64,000 nucleotides of DNA, from NCBI GenBank assembly GCA_963665505.1, contig OY762275.1:620001-684000 (forward strand), written 5' to 3'. Under the pieces are notes generated by a model. That model made no database searches, was not told where the DNA came from, and saw only the letters and a list, made by a program, of their open reading frames with translations. The stretch comes from QANA01 sp963665505. Lineage in GTDB: Bacteria > Bacillota > Clostridia > Christensenellales > Christensenellaceae. Positions 40,834-48,249 of the stretch are shown in pieces. The position numbers and the translations under genes are program-made. Position 1 is the stretch's first letter, and each line of letters begins with the position of its first letter.

Positions 40834-41130
40834 ATGGAACGAATTCTGACACCACACCGTTGTCATAGAAGACAAAGGAGAAACCGGGGCTGCGGCGGCA
40901 TGCCTTTGAGCATGGTATGCCCGGGCACCGTGGTACAGGTGCAAACCATACAGGGTAGGGACGATACCCGGCAATTTTTAAAAACACTCGGTTTTGTGGA
41001 AGGCACAGACGTATGCGTCGTTTGCCGGCTGGGCGGGAACGTCATCATCAATGTGAAAGACAGCCGGATCGCCATCAGCCGTGCGATGGCTGCGCGCGTA
41101 CTGGCAAAGCAGGACCAAAAAACCGAATAA
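40834..41130 (+). CDS. feoA: FeoA-family protein (first copy)
   Basis: An SH3-like FeoA domain fills residues 25-95: LSMVCPGTVVQVQTIQGRDD, LKTLGFVEGTDVCVVCRLGG and VIINVKDSRIAISRAMAARV. A Cys/His/Arg-rich N-terminal extension (LTPHRCHRRQRRNRGCGG) is not usual and may bind metal. FeoA proteins support FeoB in ferrous iron uptake. ATG 40834 follows GAGAGGAG. First gene of the feo operon, 18 bases before the second feoA. Confidence 0.9.
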   Translation: MERILTPHRCHRRQRRNRGCGGMPLSMVCPGTVVQVQTIQGRDDTRQFLKTLGFVEGTDVCVVCRLGGNVIINVKDSRIAISRAMAARVLAKQDQKTE

Positions 41131-41148
41131 AAAATAGAGGAGGATAAA

Positions 41149-41373
41149 ATGAAAACGCTGAGAGAGATTGCATGCGGGCAAACAGTCGTTGTGGAAAAAA
41201 TTTCAGGCGACCGGGCTTTGAAACGCAGGATCATGGATATGGGGATCATCAAGGGAACGAAGATCTATGTCCGTAAAGTGGCGCCTTTGGGAGACCCGAT
41301 GGAAATCACTGTCCGGGGATACGAGCTTTCTATCCGCAAGAACGAAGCGGAAAATATCGCCGTGGCTTTTTGA
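41149..41373 (+). CDS. feoA: FeoA-family protein (second copy)
   Basis: A 74-residue FeoA: MKTLREIACGQTVVVEKISG, then LKRRIMDMGIIKGTKIYVRK and GDPMEITVRGYELSIRKNEA, the classic FeoA ending. ATG 41149 has AGAGGAGG. Two distinct FeoA proteins in one operon is common in Clostridia. It is followed by a palindrome and then feoB. Confidence 0.95.
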   Translation: MKTLREIACGQTVVVEKISGDRALKRRIMDMGIIKGTKIYVRKVAPLGDPMEITVRGYELSIRKNEAENIAVAF

Positions 41374-41393
41374 GTTATTTATTTTTTTGGCCC

Positions 41394-41417
41394 GTTAGTT
41401 AGCTTAAGCTAACTAAC
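41394..41417 (+). promoter_or_regulatory. Perfect 24-bp DtxR-like palindrome before feoB
   Basis: GTTAGTTAGCTT and AAGCTAACTAAC form a perfect 24-bp palindrome, ending 20 bases before the feoB start. It shares the GTTAG half-site with the two operators upstream of feoA. It indicates separate metal control inside the operon, by roadblock or at an internal promoter. Confidence 0.8.
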
Positions 41418-41437
41418 ATAGATAAGGAGACACAAAT

Positions 41438-43585
41438 ATGAGTATACGGATTGCATTGGCGGGAAACCCGAACTGCGGGAAGACGACCATGTTCAATTAT
41501 CTGACAGGAAGTAGTCAGTATGTGGGCAACTGGCCGGGCGTGACCGTCGAAAAAAAAGAAGGGCATCTGCGCGGCCATAAGGATGTGATCATCACAGACC
41601 TGCCGGGGATCTATTCGCTTTCACCCTACACGCTGGAAGAAGTGGTCAGCCGGAATTACCTGATGGACGAAGGCCCGGACGCTATCATCAACCTGGTGGA
41701 CGCGACCAACCTGGAACGGAACCTGTATTTGAGCACGCAGGTGATAGAACTCGGGATCCCCGTGCTGGTCGTGCTGAACATGATAGACTTAGTAGAAAAG
41801 AATGGGACCGTCATAAAGGCCCAGAAGCTGGCCGAAGAACTGGGCTGCGAGATCGCGCTGAGCTCGGCCCTCAAGGGGACCGGGGTGATGGAGGCGGCTG
41901 AAAAAGCGATCGCGCTGGCCAGAGCAAAGAAACCGACGGTGCCCCGGCACAGGTTTGGGCAGGAAGTGGAAGAGGCGCTGGACACCATTGCAGATACGAT
42001 ATGGGGTGTTGTGCCGCAGGAAAACATCCGTTGGTACAGCATCAAAATATTCGAACGGGAAGAAGAGATCGCGGAAAAGCTGCAACTCAGCAAGCAAGCG
42101 GTCGAAAAAATCGACGGGATCATCTCGGATATCGAAACCAAGATGGACGATGACAGCGAAAGCATCATCACCAACGAACGGTATCTTTATATAGAAAAAC
42201 TGATCGCGCTTTGTTCTAAAAAGAAGAAAAGCGGCATGACGGTCTCGGACAAAATCGACAAGATCGTGACCAACCGCTGGCTCGCGTTGCCTATCTTTGC
42301 AGCCGTAATGTTCGTCGTGTATTACGTATCTGTTTCATGGTTGGGCACGATCGTGACGGACTGGGCCAACGACGTATTTTTCGGGGAATGGATACAGCCG
42401 GCCGTAAGTAATTGGCTCACTTCGCTGGGCACGGCGGATTGGCTGCATGGGCTGATGGTAGACGGGTTCATCGGGGGTGTAGGGGCCGTACTGGGTTTTG
42501 TCCCGCAGATGATGATTTTGTTCTTCTTCCTGTCATTGCTGGAAGACTGCGGCTATATGGCCCGGATAGCGTTCATCATGGACCGTGTTTTCCGTAAATT
42601 CGGCCTGTCCGGCAAAAGCTTCATCCCGATGCTGATTTCTTCGGGCTGCAGCGTGCCCGGCATCATGGCGACCAAAACCATAGAGAATGAGAAAGACCGC
42701 CGGATGACCATCATGACGACGACATTTATCCCCTGCGGGGCAAAGCTGCCCATCATTGCGCTGATCGGCGGGGCGATGTTCCCGGATTTCCCCTGGATGG
42801 GGCCGCTCATGTATTTTGTTGGGATCGCGGCGGTCATCATTTCCGGTATTATTTTAAAGAAGACCAAGATGTTTGCGGGTGACCCCGCGCCCTTTGTCAT
42901 GGAGTTGCCGCAGTATCATATTCCGGCGCCCAAAGGCGTATGGATCCATATGTGGGAACGGAGCAAGGCGTTTATCATAAAAGCGGGGACCGTTATCTTC
43001 CTGGCCTGCGGCGCGATCTGGTTTTTCTCGAGCTTTGGGTTCGCGGACGGGCGCTTCGGCATGGTGGAAGAGACAGAAAGCATCTTGGCCGTATTGGGCA
43101 GCGTTTTGGCGCCTATCTTCGCGCCGCTTGGGTTTGGCAACTGGCAGGCAACGGTGGCATCGATTTCCGGGTTGGTTGCAAAAGAGAATGTAGTAGGGAC
43201 CTTCGGTGTATTGTTTGGCCTGGGGGCCGATATCGCGGAAGACGACCCGGGCCTGCTGATGCAGCTTTCCCAGATGTTCCCGACGGGAGCGGCCGCCGCT
43301 TCCTTCCTGATGTTCAATCTGCTCTGCGCGCCCTGTTTTGCGGCTATCGGTGCGATCAAGCGGGAAATGGGCAGCGCCAAGTGGACCTGGTTTGCCATTG
43401 GGTATCAGACGATATTTGCCTACGCCGTCGCTTTCATGACCAACCAGATCGGCGGGCTTCTGGGCGGCAGTGTGGCGTTTGGGCTGGGTACCGTATTGGC
43501 TTTTGCCGCACTGGGTGGTATGCTGTATCTGATGCTGCGTAAAAATCCGCAGGCGAAAGTGGTGAAAGCGCGGATAAACGGGTAA
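41438..43585 (+). CDS. feoB: Ferrous iron transporter FeoB
   Basis: The N-terminal G domain has G1 GNPNCGKTT, G2 VGNWPGVTVEKKEG, G3 DLPGIYS and G4 LNMID. A helical GDI part follows, then the membrane domain with two Gate regions (MMILFFFLSLLEDCGYMARI; FIPMLISSGCSVPGIMATKT; TTTFIPCGAKLPIIALIGGA) carrying conserved Cys residues. At 715 residues it is full length. It imports Fe(II) across the cytoplasmic membrane, driven or gated by GTP hydrolysis. ATG 41438 follows AAGGAG. Confidence 0.98.
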   Translation: MSIRIALAGNPNCGKTTMFNYLTGSSQYVGNWPGVTVEKKEGHLRGHKDVIITDLPGIYSLSPYTLEEVVSRNYLMDEGPDAIINLVDATNLERNLYLSTQVIELGIPVLVVLNMIDLVEKNGTVIKAQKLAEELGCEIALSSALKGTGVMEAAEKAIALARAKKPTVPRHRFGQEVEEALDTIADTIWGVVPQENIRWYSIKIFEREEEIAEKLQLSKQAVEKIDGIISDIETKMDDDSESIITNERYLYIEKLIALCSKKKKSGMTVSDKIDKIVTNRWLALPIFAAVMFVVYYVSVSWLGTIVTDWANDVFFGEWIQPAVSNWLTSLGTADWLHGLMVDGFIGGVGAVLGFVPQMMILFFFLSLLEDCGYMARIAFIMDRVFRKFGLSGKSFIPMLISSGCSVPGIMATKTIENEKDRRMTIMTTTFIPCGAKLPIIALIGGAMFPDFPWMGPLMYFVGIAAVIISGIILKKTKMFAGDPAPFVMELPQYHIPAPKGVWIHMWERSKAFIIKAGTVIFLACGAIWFFSSFGFADGRFGMVEETESILAVLGSVLAPIFAPLGFGNWQATVASISGLVAKENVVGTFGVLFGLGADIAEDDPGLLMQLSQMFPTGAAAASFLMFNLLCAPCFAAIGAIKREMGSAKWTWFAIGYQTIFAYAVAFMTNQIGGLLGGSVAFGLGTVLAFAALGGMLYLMLRKNPQAKVVKARING

Positions 43586-43601
43586 AAAAGGAGGGTTTCC
43601 C

Positions 43602-43799
43602 ATGTGGGCATGGCTGGTGGATAATATCGCGACTGTGGCCGTGAGCCTGGCCGTATGTGCGCTTATCGTACTGGCGATCCGGCAGATGGTGAAAGCGCGT
43701 AAGCAAAACGGATGTGCCAGCTGCGGCGGATGCAGCTCCTGCCAATATTGCTGTTACAGGAAAACCGATCCGAAACAGAGCGGAACGGATAAAAAATAG
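43602..43799 (+). CDS. FeoB-associated Cys-rich membrane protein
   Basis: One N-terminal transmembrane helix (IATVAVSLAVCALIVLAIRQ) is followed by a cytoplasmic cluster of six cysteines (GCASCGGCSSCQYCC). This is the FeoB-associated Cys-rich family found after feoB in Bacillota, thought to hand on or sense iron. ATG 43602 has AAAGGAGGG, 16 bases after feoB. A terminator overlaps its end. Confidence 0.92.
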   Translation: MWAWLVDNIATVAVSLAVCALIVLAIRQMVKARKQNGCASCGGCSSCQYCCYRKTDPKQSGTDKK

Positions 43800-43820
43800 G
43801 GGGCCTCCCCTATTTTTTAG
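43791..43820 (+). terminator. Terminator of the feo operon
   Basis: AAAAAATAGGGG (43791-43802) pairs with CCCCTATTTTTT (43807-43818). It overlaps the last codons of the Cys-rich gene. Confidence 0.9.
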
Positions 43821-43929
43821 TTTGTTGGGGAAAAGAGGCACATTGTAAAAAAAAGCCGCTGCTGTTACAATAAAAAGGAACTCTATATTTTGGATGAAGG
43901 GAACCAAGATTTCGGCAAAGGAGATAAAG

Positions 43930-44916
43930 ATGAGATTTTCGGAATTGGGAAAGAGCGGGATAAACGCATCGGTCGTTGCGATCGGCATGTTCGGCATCGG
44001 CGGCGGCAAGACCTGGAGCGACACGAAAGTAAACGAAAAGACGGTCTGCTCTATTTTGGATGCGGCGGCCGACCAGGGCGTAAATCTGATCGATACGGCG
44101 CCGGTCTATGGGATCGGCACCAGTGAAGCGTATTTGAAAGCGGCCCTCAGGGGAAGAAGGGACCGTTTTTTCGTACAGACAAAATGCGGGTTGAATTGGC
44201 GCAAAGGGGATGAAGACAGACTGGAGTATGTGCGCGACGGCATAGCCGTCCACAGGAACCTCCACGCGGCCGCTATCCGCCGGGACCTGGAAGAGAGCCT
44301 GCGGCGCATGGGGCTGGATCATGTGGATGTATATATCACGCACCGTCAATCAGAGACCACGCCCGTGGAAGAGACGATGGGCGAACTATTGAAGATGAAA
44401 AAAGAAGGCAAGATACGGGCGATCGGCATTTCCAACGCTTCCCCCGCGATACTGGAAGCCTATGACAAAGTCGGGCATGTGGATCTGGTGCAGGAAAAAT
44501 TCAGCATGCTGACGCCGGGCGCAAAGGAGACGTATATACCCACCTGCGAGAAACTGGGTACGACATTCCAGGTCTATTCTTCGCTGGAAGCAGGCGCGCT
44601 CACGGGGCCGGCGGCTTTGGGCCGGACATTCCCCGAGGGAGATTTCCGTGCGCGGAACAAATGGTTCACGGCAGAAATGAAACCGCATATGCGCGCGCTG
44701 TATGAAGGGTGGGGACCGCTATGTGAAAAATACGCTTGTTCTCTCCCTAATCTGGTGCAGGCGTGGACGCTGGCGCAATCGCCGAACATGAACCTGCTGA
44801 CGGGCGTCCGGCGTGTGGAAACGCTGCTTGATACGGTCAAGTCGGTGGATATCCGGCTCGCGGCGGAGGATGCGCGGAAAATGCAGGCGGACTGCGAAGC
44901 GCTTTTTGTATTATAG
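43930..44916 (+). CDS. Aldo/keto reductase, 328 aa
   Basis: This is a TIM-barrel aldo/keto reductase. The catalytic tetrad is visible as Asp and Tyr in NLIDTAPVYG, Lys in FVQTKCG, and His in YITHRQ. The NADPH-binding end (GVRRVETLLDTVKSVDI) is also present. ATG 43930 (MRFSELGKSGI) is preferred because AAAGGAG precedes it; an upstream ATG lacks a site. The substrate is unknown. It stands between the feo terminator and cysK. Confidence 0.88.
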   Translation: MRFSELGKSGINASVVAIGMFGIGGGKTWSDTKVNEKTVCSILDAAADQGVNLIDTAPVYGIGTSEAYLKAALRGRRDRFFVQTKCGLNWRKGDEDRLEYVRDGIAVHRNLHAAAIRRDLEESLRRMGLDHVDVYITHRQSETTPVEETMGELLKMKKEGKIRAIGISNASPAILEAYDKVGHVDLVQEKFSMLTPGAKETYIPTCEKLGTTFQVYSSLEAGALTGPAALGRTFPEGDFRARNKWFTAEMKPHMRALYEGWGPLCEKYACSLPNLVQAWTLAQSPNMNLLTGVRRVETLLDTVKSVDIRLAAEDARKMQADCEALFVL

Positions 44917-44968
44917 ATCGCGCGGGAACAGCCGATCGGCATACAAACATGGGTATATGGGAGGATGT

Positions 44969-45901
44969 ATGGCAAAAATTTATAAGACGTTGGCCGAGCT
45001 GATAGGGAAAACGCCCCTGTTGGAGCTGACAAATTATGAAAAAAAGAAAGGGCTCTGGGCGACGGTCCTGGCCAAGCTCGAATACTTCAACCCGGCGGGC
45101 AGCGTAAAGGACCGGATCGCGAAGTCCATGATAGAAGATGCCGAGCAAAAGGGGCTGCTCAGGAAGGGGTCTGTGATCATAGAGCCGACCAGCGGGAACA
45201 CGGGCATCGGGCTTGCATCGGTCGCGGCGGCAAAGGGGTACAGGGTTATCCTGACGATGCCGGATACGATGAGCGTGGAACGCAGGAGCCTGCTCAAAGC
45301 GTACGGTGCCGAGCTGGTGCTGACCGAAGGCGCAAAAGGTATGCAGGGCGCGATCGATAAAGCACAGGCTTTGGCCCGGGAGCTCTCGCAGGCGTTCATA
45401 CCGGGGCAGTTCGAGAACCCGGCCAACCCTGCGGCCCACAAAAAGACGACAGGCCCCGAGATATGGGAAGATACCGATGGGAAAATCGACTTTTTTGTGG
45501 CCGGTGTAGGGACGGGCGGCACGCTCACGGGCGTGGGAGGATTTTTGAAATCAAAAAACTCCGGTATACGGATCGTTGCGGTCGAACCGTTCGATTCCGC
45601 GGTATTGTCCGGCAGGAAACCGGGGCCGCACGGTCTGCAGGGTATTGGCGCGGGGTTTATCCCCAAAGTGTTGGATAGACGTATCTATGACCGGGTGATA
45701 CCGGTCAGGACGGAAGAAGCGTATACGGCCTGCCGGGAAGTCGCAAGTGCGGAAGGGCTCCTCGTGGGGATTTCCTCCGGAGCTGCCATATGGGCGGCGA
45801 CGCAACTGGCCGAGAAACCTGAAAATACGGGAAAAGTGATCGTTGCACTGCTGCCTGATACGGGGGAGCGATATCTTTCCCTGTCGGTGTTTACGAAATG
45901 A
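44969..45901 (+). CDS. cysK: Cysteine synthase (O-acetylserine sulfhydrylase)
   Basis: A PLP-dependent fold II enzyme that makes cysteine from O-acetylserine and sulfide. It shows the PLP Lys in NPAGSVKDRIA, the substrate loop PTSGNTGIGLA, the phosphate-binding GTGGTLTGVG and the C-terminal ISSGAAIWAA. At 310 residues it has the normal length. ATG 44969 follows GGGAGGATGT; upstream in-frame codons run into the aldo/keto reductase gene. A terminator follows. Confidence 0.94.
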   Translation: MAKIYKTLAELIGKTPLLELTNYEKKKGLWATVLAKLEYFNPAGSVKDRIAKSMIEDAEQKGLLRKGSVIIEPTSGNTGIGLASVAAAKGYRVILTMPDTMSVERRSLLKAYGAELVLTEGAKGMQGAIDKAQALARELSQAFIPGQFENPANPAAHKKTTGPEIWEDTDGKIDFFVAGVGTGGTLTGVGGFLKSKNSGIRIVAVEPFDSAVLSGRKPGPHGLQGIGAGFIPKVLDRRIYDRVIPVRTEEAYTACREVASAEGLLVGISSGAAIWAATQLAEKPENTGKVIVALLPDTGERYLSLSVFTK

Positions 45902-45940
45902 CGGAAGAAAAGGATGGCGTAAAACCGTTGAAACAATAAT

Positions 45941-45971
45941 AAAAAAGCACGGAACATATCCGTGCTTTTTT
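45941..45971 (+). terminator. Terminator after cysK
   Basis: GCACGGA-ACATA-TCCGTGC with A- and T-runs on both sides, so it can serve both strands, including the minus gene beginning at 46330. Confidence 0.9.
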
Positions 45972-45985
45972 ATTATAAAGATGTA

Positions 45986-46330
45986 TCAGAAAACAAACAG
46001 AATCAGCGCTAAGACCCCGAGCGCGATCGCGGACAGAACCAACGTATAACAGCCGCAGCCCGGCCTGCGATAAAAAGGCCACCATGTGTACGGACGCGGG
46101 AGCCTGGGCCCCATGCCAAATCTGCCCGGCCATGGGCCGCCGAAACCACCCGGCCTCGGGCCGCCGCCAAAACCGCCGGGATGCCCGCCACCCATATGCC
46201 CGCCGCCGCGGGGGCCGCCGCCGGGAACACCCGGACTGCGCATCCGTATCCGAATGCCGTCCATATCCGGTCTATCAGACGCCGCCCCACCTATGGGACA
46301 GGAACAAGGGCCAAGACAACTCTTACGCAC
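45986..46330 (-). CDS. Gly/Pro-rich protein with C-terminal membrane helix, 114 aa
   Basis: The N-terminal part has four cysteines in CLGPCSCPIGG nearby. Residues 30-80 are a low-complexity Gly/Pro/Arg region (GGGHMGGGHPGGFGGGPRPG). The C-terminus is a transmembrane helix (YTLVLSAIALGVLALILFVF). GTG 46330 is chosen because AGAGGTG lies six bases before it. Similar short Gly-rich membrane proteins are seen in Clostridia without a known function. Codon and base use are GC-rich, unlike the flanking intergenic DNA. Confidence 0.6.
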   Translation of the reverse strand: MRKSCLGPCSCPIGGAASDRPDMDGIRIRMRSPGVPGGGPRGGGHMGGGHPGGFGGGPRPGGFGGPWPGRFGMGPRLPRPYTWWPFYRRPGCGCYTLVLSAIALGVLALILFVF

Positions 46331-46573
46331 TGCGTTCACCTCTTTGAAAACTACTTTTATTATATTTTACCATACAATGTTTTTTTATAAAATATTTTCT
46401 ATTAATAGGAGGTGAATTTTTATTTATGTATTTTTAAACGGATAGATATTGTTGATTTTATATAAAGAATGTACTATGGTATATAGGAACGCGCAGGCGG
46501 GCCATATATGCGGATTTTTGGGTACGCTTTGCCAGATAGAGTGTTTGATTGAGAAAAAACAGGGGGAATGAGA

Positions 46574-47599
46574 ATGGAAAGTAAAATAGCCGAAGCAAAG
46601 GGAAGGATGCTGCGTCTGCCCAAGGTAGAGATCGGCTTTTATCCGGCGCCTTTTCATCGGCTGCCGGCGCTTTCTGCCAAATTAGGGGTAAATATCTATC
46701 TGAAGCGGGAGGACATGTCCGGATTCAGTCCTTTCGGGGGCAACAAGATCCGGAAGCTCGAGTATCTGATGGGCGACGCCCTGGAAAAGGGAAGCGAATA
46801 TGCCATCACGTTCGGGGCCACGCAGTCCAACCACGTCATGCAGACCGTTACTGCCTGCCGCAAATGCGGCGTAAAGCCCATCGTCTTTTTGAACAGTGTG
46901 GTGGAACCCGATAAAGCCGGACTGCGCGCGAATCTGCTGCTGGACGCCATATTGGGGGCGGAGGTCCATATCGTTGCGACCAAAGAGGAAGCGGAACAGG
47001 CTTCGAAAGAAAGAGTAGAGGCACTGGAAAGAACAGGGCATCCATGCTATGTCATCCCGCCGGGAGGATCGAACCCGGTAGGGTCGGCCGGTTTTGCGGA
47101 TTGTTTTATAGAGATGGCGGAACAGATGGAAAAGCGGAACGTGGAGGCGGAGTACCTGTTCCATGCAAACGGATCGGGCGGTACGCTTGCAGGGCTGATC
47201 GCCGGCAAAAAAATGCTGGATAGCCCGATAGAGATTGTTCCGATAGCAGTCGGCCCCAAAGTGGAGGCATATATCCCGCAGGAAGTGGATCTGCTCCGGC
47301 AAACATTGGGGCGGATCGGCATAGAAAAGCCGGTTTCGGCGGACGATGTGCATATAGAATGGGGGTATTATGGAGCCGGGTATGAAATCCCCAGCGAAGG
47401 GGCGACGGACGCCATCAAGCTGCTGGCGGAAATGGAAGGGATCTTCCTGGACCCCGTATATACCGGTAAGGCTTTTCATGGCATGTTGGATTTCATCCGG
47501 AGCGGGAAGATCAAACAAGGGAGCAGCGTTGTGTTCCTGCACACGGGCGGTACGATCGCGCTCTTTTCTGAGAAGGAGATTGTGGGCAACCTGGTATGA
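46574..47599 (+). CDS. D-cysteine desulfhydrase/ACC deaminase family PLP enzyme
   Basis: A fold II PLP enzyme with the PLP Lys in GGNKIRKLEYL, the nucleophile-region Ser in TFGATQSNHVMQ, and the phosphate loop NGSGGTLAGLIAG. This pattern marks the D-cysteine desulfhydrase (DcyD)/1-aminocyclopropane-1-carboxylate deaminase group; D-cysteine or a related D-amino acid is the likely substrate, releasing pyruvate, ammonia and sulfide. ATG 46574 has AGGGGG at eight bases. A hairpin follows. Confidence 0.82.
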   Translation: MESKIAEAKGRMLRLPKVEIGFYPAPFHRLPALSAKLGVNIYLKREDMSGFSPFGGNKIRKLEYLMGDALEKGSEYAITFGATQSNHVMQTVTACRKCGVKPIVFLNSVVEPDKAGLRANLLLDAILGAEVHIVATKEEAEQASKERVEALERTGHPCYVIPPGGSNPVGSAGFADCFIEMAEQMEKRNVEAEYLFHANGSGGTLAGLIAGKKMLDSPIEIVPIAVGPKVEAYIPQEVDLLRQTLGRIGIEKPVSADDVHIEWGYYGAGYEIPSEGATDAIKLLAEMEGIFLDPVYTGKAFHGMLDFIRSGKIKQGSSVVFLHTGGTIALFSEKEIVGNLV

Positions 47600-47607
47600 C
47601 CAAAGTC

Positions 47608-47631
47608 CGGCAGCCGCCTAGGCGGCTGCCG
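47608..47631 (+). terminator. Hairpin after the desulfhydrase gene
   Basis: CCGGCAGCCGCC and GGCGGCTGCCGG make a very stable perfect hairpin; the T-rich stretch starts only about eight bases later, so termination may be incomplete. Confidence 0.6.
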
Positions 47632-47652
47632 GATAAACTTTTCTAAAAACTA

Positions 47653-47682
47653 TTGACACGGATGCAAAAGGTGTGGTATCAT
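47653..47682 (+). promoter_or_regulatory. Promoter of the branched-chain amino acid operon
   Basis: TTGACA (47653-47658), 18-base spacer, TATCAT (47677-47682). The T-box leader starts immediately downstream. Confidence 0.75.
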
Positions 47683-47699
47683 CTTAAAAATACTACAAA

Positions 47700-47962
47700 T
47701 GCTTTGACAGGGTTACGGTTTGGGTATACATGTTATAGAGAGTTGCCAATCGGTGCAAGGCAATACATCCCCCAAATGACATCCCCCTGTAGCAGTCAGC
47801 TGAAAGTGATGCAAGTAGGCGCGACCGGGTTTCTCCCGTTACAGAGGATGCAATTAGACAAGGTTTTGTCTGTTGCAGGTGAGAGGCCGTTTAATACGGC
47901 AAAAAGAGTGGTAACACGGAGTATGCGCTTCGTCTCTGTAAAAAGAGACGAGGCGTTTTTTT
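47700..47962 (+). promoter_or_regulatory. T-box leader, probable tRNA-Ile sensor
   Basis: Stem I is visible: ACAGGG (47707-47712) pairs with CCCTGT (47785-47790), and TTTGGG (47719-47724) with CCCAAA (47771-47776). Its apical AGAGAG and GGTGC motifs contact the tRNA elbow. The specifier-loop strand TGACATCC (47777-47784) is best read as ATC at 47781-47783, an isoleucine codon. The T-box core AAGAGTGGTAACACGGA (47904-47920) has the TGGT bulge that pairs with ACCA. A terminator (CGCTTCGTCTCT/AGAGACGAGGCG + T7) ends it. Uncharged tRNA should switch on the ilv-leu operon. Confidence 0.88.
47925..47962 (+). terminator. T-box regulated terminator
   Basis: GCGCTTCGTCTCT and AGAGACGAGGCG pair, followed by seven T residues; its left arm overlaps the antiterminator sequence. 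Confidence 0.88.
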
Positions 47963-47983
47963 ATAGGTAAACAGGAGAATAAG

Positions 47984-48151
47984 ATGGAATTATCTGTATT
48001 GGTTCTCGCCCTTATACGAATTATGAGCGCTTTGATTATAGGAATGCTTGCGATGCTTATCCTATGGCTTTGCTGCATAATTATACCGGCCAGGCGAAGG
48101 CCAATATTCCGAAATTCCGAAAAAGCATATGCGGAAATCCGCATGCGGTAA
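47984..48151 (+). CDS. Small membrane protein, 55 aa
   Basis: ATG 47984 follows ACAGGAG just after the T-box terminator. It is strongly hydrophobic through residues 3-35 (LSVLVLALIRIMSALIIGML, then AMLILWLCCIIIPA) and ends with a basic tail. It would be made only when the T-box reads through. It may be a small membrane protein or a leader peptide that couples translation to the next elements. No family is recognised. Confidence 0.5.
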   Translation: MELSVLVLALIRIMSALIIGMLAMLILWLCCIIIPARRRPIFRNSEKAYAEIRMR

Positions 48152-48166
48152 GGAAACGAGGAGAAT

Positions 48167-48235
48167 ATGAAAAGCCTTCACCCAGACCCGGAAAGGGAAA
48201 CGAGGAAGGCTTTTTTGCTTCTACTAAATCATTAA
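48167..48235 (+). CDS. Possible 22-aa leader peptide ending in four Leu codons
   Basis: ATG 48167 follows ACGAGGAG. The frame ends with four consecutive Leu codons (TTG CTT CTA CTA) before Asn-His-stop. It overlaps a second terminator hairpin. The Leu codons lie after the hairpin, so classic attenuation by stalling is not expected, but a translating ribosome would open the hairpin. Confidence 0.35.
   Translation: MKSLHPDPERETRKAFLLLLNH
48170..48216 (+). terminator. Second leader terminator of the ilv-leu operon
   Basis: AAAAGCCTTC (48170-48179) pairs with GAAGGC (48205-48210) and six T residues follow. An inner CCC/GGG pair may extend the stem. It lies between the T-box terminator and the first long gene. 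Confidence 0.6.
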
Positions 48236-48249
48236 AAGAGGTAAATTGT

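Noticed and set aside
47653..47970. 105-aa frame over the T-box leader
   Set aside because: It spans the promoter, the T-box stems and the terminator and has no ribosome site; the RNA structure explains this DNA.
48215..48226. Classic Leu attenuation by the 22-codon ORF
   Set aside because: The Leu codons are transcribed only after the terminator has been passed, so stalling there cannot decide termination; kept only as a weak leader-peptide finding.
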